From Fibrobacterota bacterium (lineage in GTDB: Bacteria; Fibrobacterota; Chitinivibrionia; Chitinivibrionales; Chitinispirillaceae), in NCBI GenBank assembly GCA_023436145.1, contig JAEZKP010000018.1:1-23816 (forward strand): a DNA stretch of 23,816 bases, written 5' to 3'. Each line of letters opens with the position of its first letter. Positions within the stretch are counted from its first letter, which is position 1. The translations under genes and the position numbers were made by a program. Below are positions 8,053 to 15,565 of the stretch, one piece after another. The notes below the pieces were generated by a model that saw only the letters and a program-made list of their open reading frames with translations, was not told where the DNA came from and did no database searches.

Positions 8053-9033
8053 TTACATCATAAGACGGCTTTTTCTTCTGAAGAGCACAATAAGAAAAAA
8101 AGGCCCGCCGAAAATCGCTGTAATGATGCCTACCGGAATTTCAGCCGGAGGAACAAGAATTCTGGCAATTGTGTCAGAAATAGTTAAAAATGAGGCACCA
8201 ACAAGAAACGAACAGAATGCCAGTATCCGGTGACGAACTCCAGGTATTATTATTCTGCAAACGTGTGGCGCAATTATACCCACAAAACCTATGGGTCCGC
8301 AAATTGCCACCATGAATCCCACAGAAATTGCAGTAATACTGATAAGCAGGTTCCTGCTCAATCTGATATTTACACCGCGGGTATATGCTATGTCATCACC
8401 GGTCATAAACTGATCCAGCTGCGGAAGTAAAATAGTGACTGCCAGTAAATATAATACCAAAGGGATTATCATTATCAAAAGTAGCCGGTATGTAACCCCA
8501 TCCACACCTCCCATGGTCCATCTCATGATCTGAAATGCATGATGTAAAGGACTTATCTGATGTATAAACATGATTAAACCGGAACAGAGAGTGGACACTA
8601 TTACACCGGCCAGAACCAGTGTTGTGGAATTACTCTCCTTTGACAGTACGAACCCATAGACCAGGATCATACTCATTAAAGCACCACCGATAGCTCCCAG
8701 AGAAGTGATTGAAACACCCATCACGGAACTTCCAGCACCTGCGGCTATGCAAAGAGCAGCACCCAGAGATGCACCTCCGGATACTCCCAGAGTGTAGGGG
8801 CTTGCCAGTGGATTACGAAATAACGCCTGAAACACCATTCCTGCAACTGCCAACCCTCCCCCGGTAAAAAATGCAGCCAATGTTCTTGGTATGCGGATCT
8901 GAAAAAAGATGAACCGGAATTCCTCCTCAGAAATAATTTCCTGTAAAGATAAGAATTTTATACCGGCAAAGGGACATAACAGCAGTGCCAGAAGAGACAG
9001 AGCAGATATGCTCATCAGTTTTAAGTGGATCAT
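8053..9033 (-). CDS. btuC: FecCD-family ABC permease, BtuC-like
   Basis: A 326-residue polytopic inner-membrane protein with about ten hydrophobic segments. The family hallmark ALFRNPLASPYTLGVSGGA falls in the second to third segment region, and FVGIIAPHVCRI with GPFFLIVLFRRK near the C-terminus. It would form the channel of a B12 importer together with the adjacent ATPase. I chose the ATG at 9033 because it overlaps the ATPase stop as ATGA, the pattern seen twice more in this operon. An in-frame ATG at 9048 would add five residues. FecCD permeases also move ferric siderophores and heme. The B12 assignment rests on the riboswitch, adenosyltransferase and DUF71 around it. Confidence 0.88.
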   Translation of the reverse strand: MIHLKLMSISALSLLALLLCPFAGIKFLSLQEIISEEEFRFIFFQIRIPRTLAAFFTGGGLAVAGMVFQALFRNPLASPYTLGVSGGASLGAALCIAAGAGSSVMGVSITSLGAIGGALMSMILVYGFVLSKESNSTTLVLAGVIVSTLCSGLIMFIHQISPLHHAFQIMRWTMGGVDGVTYRLLLIMIIPLVLYLLAVTILLPQLDQFMTGDDIAYTRGVNIRLSRNLLISITAISVGFMVAICGPIGFVGIIAPHVCRIIIPGVRHRILAFCSFLVGASFLTISDTIARILVPPAEIPVGIITAIFGGPFFLIVLFRRKSRLMM

Positions 9034-9845
9034 TTTACCTGCATGCATTCGGTCCCCCAGGTGCCAAACACAATATTTGCGTTTTCAACTGATGAGTATT
9101 GCCGGAAAGGTATTCCGAAAAGCTCTTCAAGCATTTCCGGGCATCTGCTTTTAAATTCTTCGGAAGTACCACTAAAAGCAATGTTACCATTAAGTAATCC
9201 GCACACATGAGTGCAATAGGAAAGTGCCATATTAATATCATGAGTAACCATCATGATAGTAAGATCCTGATGTTCATGTACCCTGGATAAAGCATGGAAA
9301 AAGAGCCTTTCATGTGCAGGATCAAGATAAGTGGTAGGTTCATCCAGAAGCAGTATTGGGGTCTTCTGAGCAACAGCACCCGCAAGAAGTACCCTCTGAA
9401 GCTCTCCCCCGCTTAACGTGCTCATTATACGCCCGGATAAATGAGCTACATCACACAGAAGAGAGGCCTCTTTGACAATCGAATGGTCCTGACTGGAGGC
9501 AACAGCAAACATATCCATCGCAGAATATCTTCCAAGCATAATGTAATCGTAAACAGTATAGGGAATTGTTCCATCCGCTTTTTGCGGAACATAGGCAATT
9601 TGCCTGGCACGTGACCTGGCACTGTAACCATGTATATCTTTCCCCCTGATAAGAATCCTGCCTGATTGCGGCTCGACTATGGAAGCAACTGTCTTAATAA
9701 GAGTTGATTTACCAGTACCGTTTTTACCGATAACCGCCCAGCGCTCGTTTACTTTTATAGATAAGGATACATCTTTTAAAACTACATGACTTCTATAGGC
9801 AGCATGCAGATTCTCGATGGAAATCATATCGCTATCAATATTCAT
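9030..9845 (-). CDS. btuD: ABC transporter ATPase, BtuD/FhuC-like
   Basis: A 271-residue nucleotide-binding subunit powering the BtuC-like channel from the cytoplasmic face. Walker A is GKNGTGKST (40-48), the Q-loop Gln is in VPQKAD (Q88), the ABC signature is LSGGELQR (144-151), Walker B with catalytic Glu is LLLDEP (E169), and the switch His is in VTHD (H202). A C-terminal extension of about 50 residues follows the core, as in siderophore/B12 ATPases. The ATG at 9845 overlaps the stop of the binding-protein gene by four bases (ATGA). An internal Met at residue 7 is an alternative start. Confidence 0.9.
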   Translation of the reverse strand: MNIDSDMISIENLHAAYRSHVVLKDVSLSIKVNERWAVIGKNGTGKSTLIKTVASIVEPQSGRILIRGKDIHGYSARSRARQIAYVPQKADGTIPYTVYDYIMLGRYSAMDMFAVASSQDHSIVKEASLLCDVAHLSGRIMSTLSGGELQRVLLAGAVAQKTPILLLDEPTTYLDPAHERLFFHALSRVHEHQDLTIMMVTHDINMALSYCTHVCGLLNGNIAFSGTSEEFKSRCPEMLEELFGIPFRQYSSVENANIVFGTWGTECMQVK

Positions 9846-10780
9846 AATTTTTTACTCTCGCAGCTCAGGATTATTTTCCGCAAATCCTGACATAACAGCA
9901 GAATTCCAGGGCCGGGAACAGTTGCGTAATCAGCAGAAATACAAAACACCTGACTGTTTCTGACCGCAGGTAGCATGTGTAAAGAGTTCCAGTCTGCAAC
10001 CAGTGTGCTGCAGGACCAGGTACTCATCGAAGATGCCAGATCAATAATTATATCGGGTGCGAGTGCGATTATTCCTTCCCGGGAGACTCTGGGATAATGG
10101 GGCATGGAATCCGGATATGCATTCTCACCTCCTGCAGCCTCAATGATTTCATTATAAAAAGTTGCTCTACTTACAATAAACGCACTCTGAATCGCCCCCC
10201 CGCCGGGAACATCCCTGCCAACACACAATAAAACCTTCGGAGCCCTGGACAGAACCGGTTTGGCCTGTAAACCATTACTGAAGACCCGGGCAAGACTATC
10301 CGCAGCATTCTTCGCACCGCAATAATAACCTATCTGAACAAATGAACTACATATACTATTAGTAGTCTTATTATCTACCGAAATCACATGGATTCCATAT
10401 TGAGTAAAAAAGTCTCTTTGTTTCTGATGTTCATGCTGTAATATCACCACATCCGGTCTCAGACTGACAACTTTCTCCAGATTGATGTCAGAATAACCTC
10501 CTATTTTCTGGATATCCATTTGCGATGGATATTTACAGTAGCTGGTCACCCCGACAATCTTTTCTCCCAGTCCCAGCGCAATGAGTGTTTCGGTAATACT
10601 AGGAGCACAGGAAACAATCCTGGTAACATCTTTAACTGTTGATACAGAGTCTGTTCTTTTACACAATGTTAATGATAAAAAGACTGCAAGTGCAAAGAAA
10701 GCTACCCAGCGGGTCCACTTTTTTTTATTCAGACAGAGCAATGCGGGGTCTGATCTGCCATTATCCGGTTTTCTGTTCAT
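9842..10780 (-). CDS. btuF: Periplasmic corrinoid-binding protein, BtuF-like
   Basis: A 312-residue substrate-binding protein of the helical-backbone metal receptor family (BtuF/FhuD/FepB). The mature part shows RIVSCAPSITETLIALGLGE, GVTSYCKYP, GGYSDINLEKVVSLRPDVVI and DWNSLHMLPAVRNSQVF, all typical of BtuF-like proteins. A hydrophobic segment (about 24-39) follows a basic region and ends in Leu-Thr-Leu-Cys (C40). The -1 residue is not the usual Gly/Ala/Ser, so lipidation is doubtful and it may be membrane-anchored or cleaved. A longer reading frame begins at TTG 10801. I chose the ATG at 10780 because AAGGGA lies at correct spacing upstream. The upstream region holds two operator-like repeats and a possible separate promoter. 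Confidence 0.85.
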   Translation of the reverse strand: MNRKPDNGRSDPALLCLNKKKWTRWVAFFALAVFLSLTLCKRTDSVSTVKDVTRIVSCAPSITETLIALGLGEKIVGVTSYCKYPSQMDIQKIGGYSDINLEKVVSLRPDVVILQHEHQKQRDFFTQYGIHVISVDNKTTNSICSSFVQIGYYCGAKNAADSLARVFSNGLQAKPVLSRAPKVLLCVGRDVPGGGAIQSAFIVSRATFYNEIIEAAGGENAYPDSMPHYPRVSREGIIALAPDIIIDLASSMSTWSCSTLVADWNSLHMLPAVRNSQVFCISADYATVPGPGILLLCQDLRKIILSCESKKL

Positions 10781-10783
10781 ATT

Positions 10784-10801
10784 TTGTCCCTTATGGGACA
10801 A
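10784..10801 (-). promoter_or_regulatory. Operator-like palindrome, copy 1
   Basis: TTGTCCC (10784-10790) and GGGACAA (10795-10801) are perfect 7-bp inverted repeats with a 4-base centre. The element covers the ribosome-binding site of the BtuF-like gene, so a bound repressor or the RNA hairpin could block its expression. It shares 13 bases (TTTGTCCCATAAG read on the - strand, allowing one edge mismatch) with copy 2. Confidence 0.5.
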
Positions 10802-10820
10802 TGGTGTTTTATGTTGTTCA

Positions 10821-10852
10821 TTTTATACAAATATTTTGTTCTTATGGGACAA
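10821..10852 (-). promoter_or_regulatory. Candidate promoter for the BtuF-BtuD-BtuC-DUF71-CobO genes
   Basis: Read on the - strand, TTGTCC (10852-10847) and TATAAA (about 10826-10821) lie about 20 bp apart, longer than ideal. The -35 sits inside operator copy 2, giving a plausible repression geometry. It is a weak match, and the genes could equally be transcribed from the riboswitch promoter. Confidence 0.3.
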
Positions 10853-10853
10853 A
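10835..10853 (-). promoter_or_regulatory. Operator-like palindrome, copy 2
   Basis: TTTGTTC-TTAT-GGGACAAA is an imperfect version of copy 1, with one base fewer in the left arm. The GGGACAA arms of the two copies are 51 bp apart, close to five DNA turns, which would suit cooperative binding by one regulator. The regulator is not identifiable here. Confidence 0.5.
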
Positions 10854-11004
10854 GATAATAATATGAATCGGCTTTATCCACAAATCCCTTCAGAAGATAT
10901 AATTTTTTTGCTCCGGGAAATATGCTGACATTTTTTAAATTTCGCTAATTCAATGGTGTTAAATCCATTTACTCTTACACCTCGCAAGATAACTTATTCA
11001 AATT

Positions 11005-12108
11005 TTACTCCCCAAATTTCAGTAAGGCGATTCTATTAGGAGGAAGCCCCACATCATGAGGTCCGCTGATTTTTGTGTCAGTTTGCGTATCCAGCACTAT
11101 TATTCCAGGCTCCTTTTCATCACGGCTGGCAATGTAAAGTTTTCCATCATCTAACAGAAAATCGGATGGAACACCACCCGCATCAATTTTTGAAATTACA
11201 TCACCGGTAACCGGATTAAAGGAAATAAGAAAGTTAATGAATTTTTCTGTTGCGGCAATTGCATATCCTTTGGTTGCACTTATTACGATTACATCAGATA
11301 CATTACCTTTCAGTGCGCTTTCCTCTACTATCACTCCGGAAAAATTGCCAGTCATCAGATCTATAGCTACAATTCCACCATCACCAATCGATTCGTAAGT
11401 CCCGGTACAGGCGATATACAACCTACGGTCATAAATACACATTCCCTGAGGTTGTTTTTTGCTCAATGTTACCGATTTTTCCAAAACATCAGTTTCAGCA
11501 TTAACCACAGCAACAGAGCCGGAATCTTCTGACAGAAAATCAGTATAATACCTTTGAAGACCTACATACAATTTACCTTGGAAAAACAAAGCCCTGTCCA
11601 TATTGGGAGTTGTAGCACCAGGAGCGGACAAATGCCCCAGTGAAATTGTTTTCCCGGTTAATTCACCTGTTGAAGGATTATAACAGATGAGGTTCTGTCC
11701 ACCATAGCAGGTTATATACGCTTTTGCAGGGTTGACAAAGGCTATATCGTGAATATTTACGTTATTATCAATATGCAGTTGATTATAAACAGTTCCGGAA
11801 GCGATGTCATGCCCTTTAATCATTAGCACATTATCTTTTTCGTATCTTTCAACCAAATAGATGTTTGTGTCAAAAATCCTTACCCCGTTATCGTGATGCA
11901 TAGACAGAATGTTTTTTTTAGTCATATTGTTTTCAATTGAATACAATCCCACGTTACCCGAATGGTAATCAATGGAGACAGTGGAAGCAACTATCACCTT
12001 ATTAGACATTGTAAAGTTTTCCGTTTGAGGATTATTACCAAAATCACATCCATGGAAAATGACAGAATAACAGAAGCAAGTCAGAATCATTATTGTTTTT
12101 TTTCTCAT
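11005..12108 (-). CDS. Beta-propeller lipoprotein, BtuG-like surface corrinoid binder (candidate)
   Basis: A 367-residue predicted lipoprotein. The N-terminus MRKKTIMILTCF leads through a hydrophobic stretch to the lipobox-like IFHGC (Cys near residue 21). The rest shows repeated YncE/YVTN-type beta-propeller blades such as KLYIASRDEKEPGIIVLD, RLYIACTGTYES..GIVAID and KLYVGLQRYYTD. In Bacteroides, BtuG is a beta-propeller lipoprotein encoded next to BtuB that binds B12 at the cell surface. The matching fold, anchor and position 60 bases after the receptor under a cobalamin riboswitch support an analogous role. I infer this and have not aligned it to BtuG. The ATG at 12108 has GGGAAGGTG upstream. 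An in-frame ATG at 12132 lacks a ribosome site and would place charged residues before the signal. Confidence 0.72.
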   Translation of the reverse strand: MRKKTIMILTCFCYSVIFHGCDFGNNPQTENFTMSNKVIVASTVSIDYHSGNVGLYSIENNMTKKNILSMHHDNGVRIFDTNIYLVERYEKDNVLMIKGHDIASGTVYNQLHIDNNVNIHDIAFVNPAKAYITCYGGQNLICYNPSTGELTGKTISLGHLSAPGATTPNMDRALFFQGKLYVGLQRYYTDFLSEDSGSVAVVNAETDVLEKSVTLSKKQPQGMCIYDRRLYIACTGTYESIGDGGIVAIDLMTGNFSGVIVEESALKGNVSDVIVISATKGYAIAATEKFINFLISFNPVTGDVISKIDAGGVPSDFLLDDGKLYIASRDEKEPGIIVLDTQTDTKISGPHDVGLPPNRIALLKFGE

Positions 12109-12168
12109 TTGCACCTTCCCGGTAAAAATCATTTCTTTTGCTTTTTATATAACCTACTGGAAATCCAA

Positions 12169-14199
12169 TCACATTTTTAACTGTAATGACACGACATGCA
12201 TTCGTCCAGGTTTTGGAGTTCCATGATAGATCTGTGTATGATGAACAGACATTCCTTCAGATTCGGATTGGTAGACTTTTTTCTGTAAATAGTTATCCAG
12301 GCGGTAAGTGATACTTACCGGCCCGAGCGATTGCAATGAAATTGACAATCCCAGTTCCGGCACCGGTCTGAAAAAATCGGTACTGATATTATCTGAATCC
12401 GTAAAATACCCACTGGAAAGAGTACATTGATGACGGAAATTCAATTTGCGGATTTTCAGATCTACTGCACAGTAATCCTGAATGCGGGGCAGGTTGGGTT
12501 CATTTTTTCCATTCCAGGATGGAAACAGATCAGAATAGATCGTGTTTTTCATCAAGGTAAATATATTGGCCACCGAAATCCATGAAAATATTGACAGGTT
12601 ACATTCTGATTCCAGTCCGTATCCATGGACATTACTGAAATTGGTGGGAATAAAAATTCCCTGCGATCTGCCAATATAACTGATTTTATCACTTATGCGA
12701 TTAGCGTAACCTGTTAAGGTTAATCTTAATTTAGCAGTTTTCAGCATAATGCCTGCATCATATTCCAATCTTTTTTCCGGCAGAAGTTTCGCATTTCCTC
12801 TTATATTTTCGTTACTGGCGAATTTTTCAGAAAATCCCGGACTTCGAAATCGGTAATTACAGGTGGTAAATATGGAAAGTTGAGGAATGATACTGTAATT
12901 AAGAAAAATCTCGGCATGAGGGAAGTTATCGAATGTCTTGACAGGTTCGGAATGGTGAACATAAGAATAGTTCACTCCATTGGTGGAGTCGGATTCAAAC
13001 CGCATCATTGCTTTGACATTGCCTATGAATTTCTGAGAGTAGTCCCATGATGCTTCCAGCCCGGCTCTTGCAGCTATTCTTCTTGAATAGGGGCTCGCCC
13101 TGCCTTGATTCCAAAGGTCCTCTTCACAAAAAGAGTTGTATTCAGATGCGACAAGAGCCTTCATATTCCAATGATCGGTAAAGGTGTGCATCAGCATGGC
13201 AGATAATTCTCCGAAAGGAAGTAATGACTGCCGTTTTCTGGCATTATCGGTGGAAAATGGCGCTTTACGCTGCATTAGTCTCTTCTGTTGTCTTCCAGAA
13301 AGCTCAAAAATCAAATCGGTATTTTTTCCAGGTGATAATTGACACTTCAACAAACCATCGACACTGTTATTTCTGAAAAATCCATCATTACTGTCAGCTG
13401 TGGCTGTCCAGAAAATGCCGTTTTCTGTATGACTTAACGAAAGATGAGAAGTCAGTTTTAACCGGTTTCCCGGCAGCGCACAGGAAAATCCATATTGCCC
13501 GAAGGCTCCGGTGAAATATTCATTATCCATCCGTTTTTCAACTTCATCACCGGATCTGTAAGCAGTAGGGTCCCAGTCATACGGGAAATCATTGTTACTG
13601 TGCGAAAAATCAACCGAAAACCAGTGATCTATACCATTTATCTCTCTACTAATCAGTGTCCCGGCTTTGCGGTATCCAAAACTTCCCATTTCACCGGATG
13701 CATTGGTAATGTCAGTATTTTCTCCCGGTTTACTACGCAATTCAATGACTGCTCCTGCATTGGAACCGATTAACTGAAGTGGAGCGGATGACTTATGAAT
13801 CTTAATCTCCTGAAGTGATCCCAGAGGAATCTTTCCTATATCAACAGCACCGCCACCAGCATTATTAAGGGGAATACCATCCAGAAAGATCTGAACCTGG
13901 TTTGCTGCACTTCCTCTTACCTGTATAGATGAATAGGCACCAAACCCACCGGTCCTGTATACAGTTACCCCGGAAACAGTTCCCAGTAATGCCGCTAAAT
14001 CCTGATATTTTCCTGTGAAATCCTCTGCCAGAAATGTTTTTGTCGAAGAAGAAATATTGTCGCTGTGGTAACCGCTTACCACCATTTCACTCAGTTCGGA
14101 AATTCCGGAAATATGGGCAGAATCGTTCTGTAATTTATCAGTGGCACCGATAACTGCAGAAAGAGACAATACACCTGTAATTAAATATTGCAGAAACAA
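12169..14199 (-). CDS. btuB: TonB-dependent outer-membrane receptor, BtuB-like
   Basis: A 676-residue receptor. A signal peptide (about 1-18, ending in AVIGA) precedes a TonB-box-like LSEMVVSG (about 36-43). The plug domain follows, with VSGVTVYRTGGFG, IQVRGSAANQVQIFLDGIPLNN and a GSNAGAVIEL block, then a 22-strand-type barrel rich in aromatic-polar alternation. The cobalamin riboswitch directly upstream identifies the substrate as a corrinoid. The start is TTG at 14199 with a strong GAGGAGG 8-9 bases upstream. An ATG at 14216 is in another frame and gives only 11 codons. The chain ends in Leu-Lys-Met rather than the usual terminal aromatic residue. TonB/ExbB/ExbD are not in this window. Confidence 0.92.
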   Translation of the reverse strand: MFLQYLITGVLSLSAVIGATDKLQNDSAHISGISELSEMVVSGYHSDNISSSTKTFLAEDFTGKYQDLAALLGTVSGVTVYRTGGFGAYSSIQVRGSAANQVQIFLDGIPLNNAGGGAVDIGKIPLGSLQEIKIHKSSAPLQLIGSNAGAVIELRSKPGENTDITNASGEMGSFGYRKAGTLISREINGIDHWFSVDFSHSNNDFPYDWDPTAYRSGDEVEKRMDNEYFTGAFGQYGFSCALPGNRLKLTSHLSLSHTENGIFWTATADSNDGFFRNNSVDGLLKCQLSPGKNTDLIFELSGRQQKRLMQRKAPFSTDNARKRQSLLPFGELSAMLMHTFTDHWNMKALVASEYNSFCEEDLWNQGRASPYSRRIAARAGLEASWDYSQKFIGNVKAMMRFESDSTNGVNYSYVHHSEPVKTFDNFPHAEIFLNYSIIPQLSIFTTCNYRFRSPGFSEKFASNENIRGNAKLLPEKRLEYDAGIMLKTAKLRLTLTGYANRISDKISYIGRSQGIFIPTNFSNVHGYGLESECNLSIFSWISVANIFTLMKNTIYSDLFPSWNGKNEPNLPRIQDYCAVDLKIRKLNFRHQCTLSSGYFTDSDNISTDFFRPVPELGLSISLQSLGPVSITYRLDNYLQKKVYQSESEGMSVHHTQIYHGTPKPGRMHVVSLQLKM

Positions 14200-14205
14200 G
14201 GAAAC

Positions 14206-14234
14206 AGCCTCCTCATAACCCTTCCTGGAGAGCT
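14206..14234 (-). promoter_or_regulatory. Shine-Dalgarno-sequestering hairpin (riboswitch expression platform)
   Basis: On the - strand AGCTCTCC (14234-14227) can pair with GGAGGCT (14212-14206), leaving one bulged T and a 14-base loop. The second arm contains the receptor gene's ribosome-binding site. There is no terminator between the aptamer and the start, so translational control is the likely mode. Confidence 0.55.
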
Positions 14235-14246
14235 ATAAGTTTAAAA

Positions 14247-14470
14247 GAAATCACAATCAGGCAGGTCTCCTGGCTTACCCGAACTGCCGGCCTTCCCATC
14301 CTGAAACTGTTGCAGTTTACAAAACAGTGACCTGGAATTGGCAGTTCCCGTTTTTTTAGTCACTCCAACAAAGAAAGAAACTAAAGAAAACCGGTACTGG
14401 GATTACAGTGGCAGGACCGCTCCGGATTCATCACCGGATTCCCTGGCGCCTGTGTGTAAAATTTGATTTC
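14247..14470 (-). ncRNA. Cobalamin (B12) riboswitch aptamer
   Basis: The - strand carries the invariant B12 box AAGCCAGGAGACCTGCC at 14276-14260. Upstream are the other conserved blocks: GGCGCCAGGGAATCCGGTG, AATCCGGAGCGGTCCTGCC running into CCACTGTAATCCC, and GATGGGAAGGCCGGCAGTTC before the box. A closing P1 helix is visible: GAAATCA (14470-14464) pairs exactly with TGATTTC (14253-14247). Adenosyl- or hydroxo-cobalamin binding should switch off the downstream TonB receptor and the genes transcribed with it. The element is complete and lies 48 bases upstream of the receptor's TTG start. Confidence 0.96.
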
Positions 14471-14477
14471 GACAAAC

Positions 14478-14507
14478 AAAATAAGGTCTGTGAACAGGTG
14501 ATGTCAA
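14478..14507 (-). promoter_or_regulatory. Promoter of the B12 uptake transcript
   Basis: On the - strand a perfect -35 TTGACA (14507-14502) and a -10 TATTTT (14483-14478) are 18 bp apart. Transcription would begin about seven bases later, near 14471, exactly at the 5' side of the riboswitch P1 helix. Confidence 0.7.
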
Positions 14508-14546
14508 ACAGATTATGAAAACAGAAAAATGATATGCTGGTAAACA

Positions 14547-14572
14547 AGCATCCGCCTTCAAAAACAGATGCT
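14547..14572 (-). terminator. Terminator after the DUF2809 gene
   Basis: On the - strand AGCATCTG (14572-14565) pairs with CGGATGCT (14554-14547), an 8-bp stem with one G-T pair and a 10-base loop, followed by TGTTTAC. The T-tract is short. The stem overlaps the DUF2809 stop codon and would insulate it from the riboswitch promoter. Confidence 0.5.
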
Positions 14573-14979
14573 ATTCAGGATCAGTTCTAAAATGGAGATA
14601 ATAAATGGTTACTCCAACCATTGCTCCACAGATGTAGCATAGCAGATCACTCCATTTGAACCCGAATCCTAAAATCAGTCCCCCAATCCGGTAAGATCTC
14701 AGGGTATCGATCCAGGGGGCATGATATAGTTGCAGAAGTTCAATTGCAAAAGAGAAAAAAATTGAATAGCAGAATATTCTTATCACTGGTCTACCAGGAA
14801 AAAGTATACAGAAACCCAGAGTTACAAACAGTGAATAAAGTGTGTCACCGGAATACAGACCTAAAAAGCTATGCTGAGGCAGCAGCGATGTTGGAGAGTA
14901 AACCTGCCCCTATGGTGATCAGAGCATAAAATGTAAATATCAGGCGTTTTTTCAACTCTGGACTTTGTTGACGAATCAT
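14571..14979 (-). pseudogene. DUF2809-family membrane protein, frameshifted
   Basis: Two overlapping frames together give one DUF2809-like small membrane protein. The first runs from ATG 14979 to TAG at 14871-14869 (36 residues, ending NIAAASA). The second is open from 14909 to 14571 and continues with SFLGLYSGDTLYSLF, then ELLQLYHAPWIDTLR, the family hallmark, then GGLILGFGFKWSDLLCY. Joining them needs a single +1 shift between about 14909 and 14872. The total would be about 135 residues with three or four membrane segments, the expected DUF2809 length. The shift may be a true inactivating indel, a sequencing error or, less likely, recoding. I see no strong slippery site except CTTTTT at the junction. 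It lies 28 bases after the coiled-coil gene. The biochemical role of DUF2809 is unknown. Confidence 0.72.
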
Positions 14980-15007
14980 TCAGTTGACCATCTCTTGGGC
15001 CAATATG

Positions 15008-15565
15008 TCAACCTACATTTGCTTTTTCATTATCTTTGTTATCTTCCAGCTGAGATAAACTCATCAGCCGGGTATCTTCATACAGTTTCAGATTTATCTT
15101 ACCTTTACTGTTTTGCGATGGCGGTGTTTGAAAAACAGTTAAGTCAGTTTTCTGTTCGGTTGCAGAAGCATTGTTTTCCAGTAAATATTTTACTTTTGCA
15201 CGAAGAGAGTAATTTTCACTGGCAACTATGTCATATTCTTTTTGCAGTTCATGGAGTTTTTTTCTTAGCTCTTCAATCTCAGAATTATGGGAGGAGTTTT
15301 CGAGGTTAGCCTGGTCCATTTTTCTCTGCTGATTGGCTATCGATTCATTAACCGATAAAATTGCCTTCTCCAGCTCATCCAGACGTTTTTCCGAGGTAAT
15401 CTGCAGCGGCTGAACCGGGTTATGCATCCCCGTATTAAATCGGGCTACCTCTCTGGAAAGATCTTTATAAGGATTATCCTGATTTTTAGTTACATTATAG
15501 ATCAGCAAGAAAAAGAAAAAGGAAAAGGCTACTATTGGTATTATCCATAGCAGTTCAATAGACAT
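15008..15565 (-). CDS. Membrane-anchored coiled-coil protein, function unknown
   Basis: A 185-residue protein with one N-terminal membrane segment (about 5-23, rich in Phe and Ile) followed by a charged linker. Residues about 58-135 are rich in Glu, Lys, Leu and Gln with heptad-like spacing, indicating a coiled coil. The tail is Ser/Gln/Asn-rich and probably disordered. The layout suggests an inner-membrane anchor with a cytoplasmic or periplasmic coiled coil. No known family is recognised. The ATG at 15565 has AAGGGG upstream at a slightly long spacing. It is followed 28 bases later by the DUF2809 gene and probably shares its transcript. Confidence 0.75.
   Translation of the reverse strand: MSIELLWIIPIVAFSFFFFLLIYNVTKNQDNPYKDLSREVARFNTGMHNPVQPLQITSEKRLDELEKAILSVNESIANQQRKMDQANLENSSHNSEIEELRKKLHELQKEYDIVASENYSLRAKVKYLLENNASATEQKTDLTVFQTPPSQNSKGKINLKLYEDTRLMSLSQLEDNKDNEKANVG

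Noticed and set aside
10863..10928. 21-codon + strand ORF beginning MNRLYPQIPSED after operator copy 2
   Set aside because: There is no ribosome site and no recognisable similarity. It could be the stub of a lost regulator, but the sequence does not support calling a gene.
10781..11004. Possible second cobalamin riboswitch before the BtuF gene
   Set aside because: I looked for the B12 box and GCCACTG block on the - strand and found neither. The structure here is two short palindromes.
14965..15309. Open + frame of 114 residues opposite the coiled-coil gene
   Set aside because: Rich in Leu, Phe, His and Cys as expected from reading a coiled coil backwards. The - strand gene has a membrane segment, heptads and a ribosome site.
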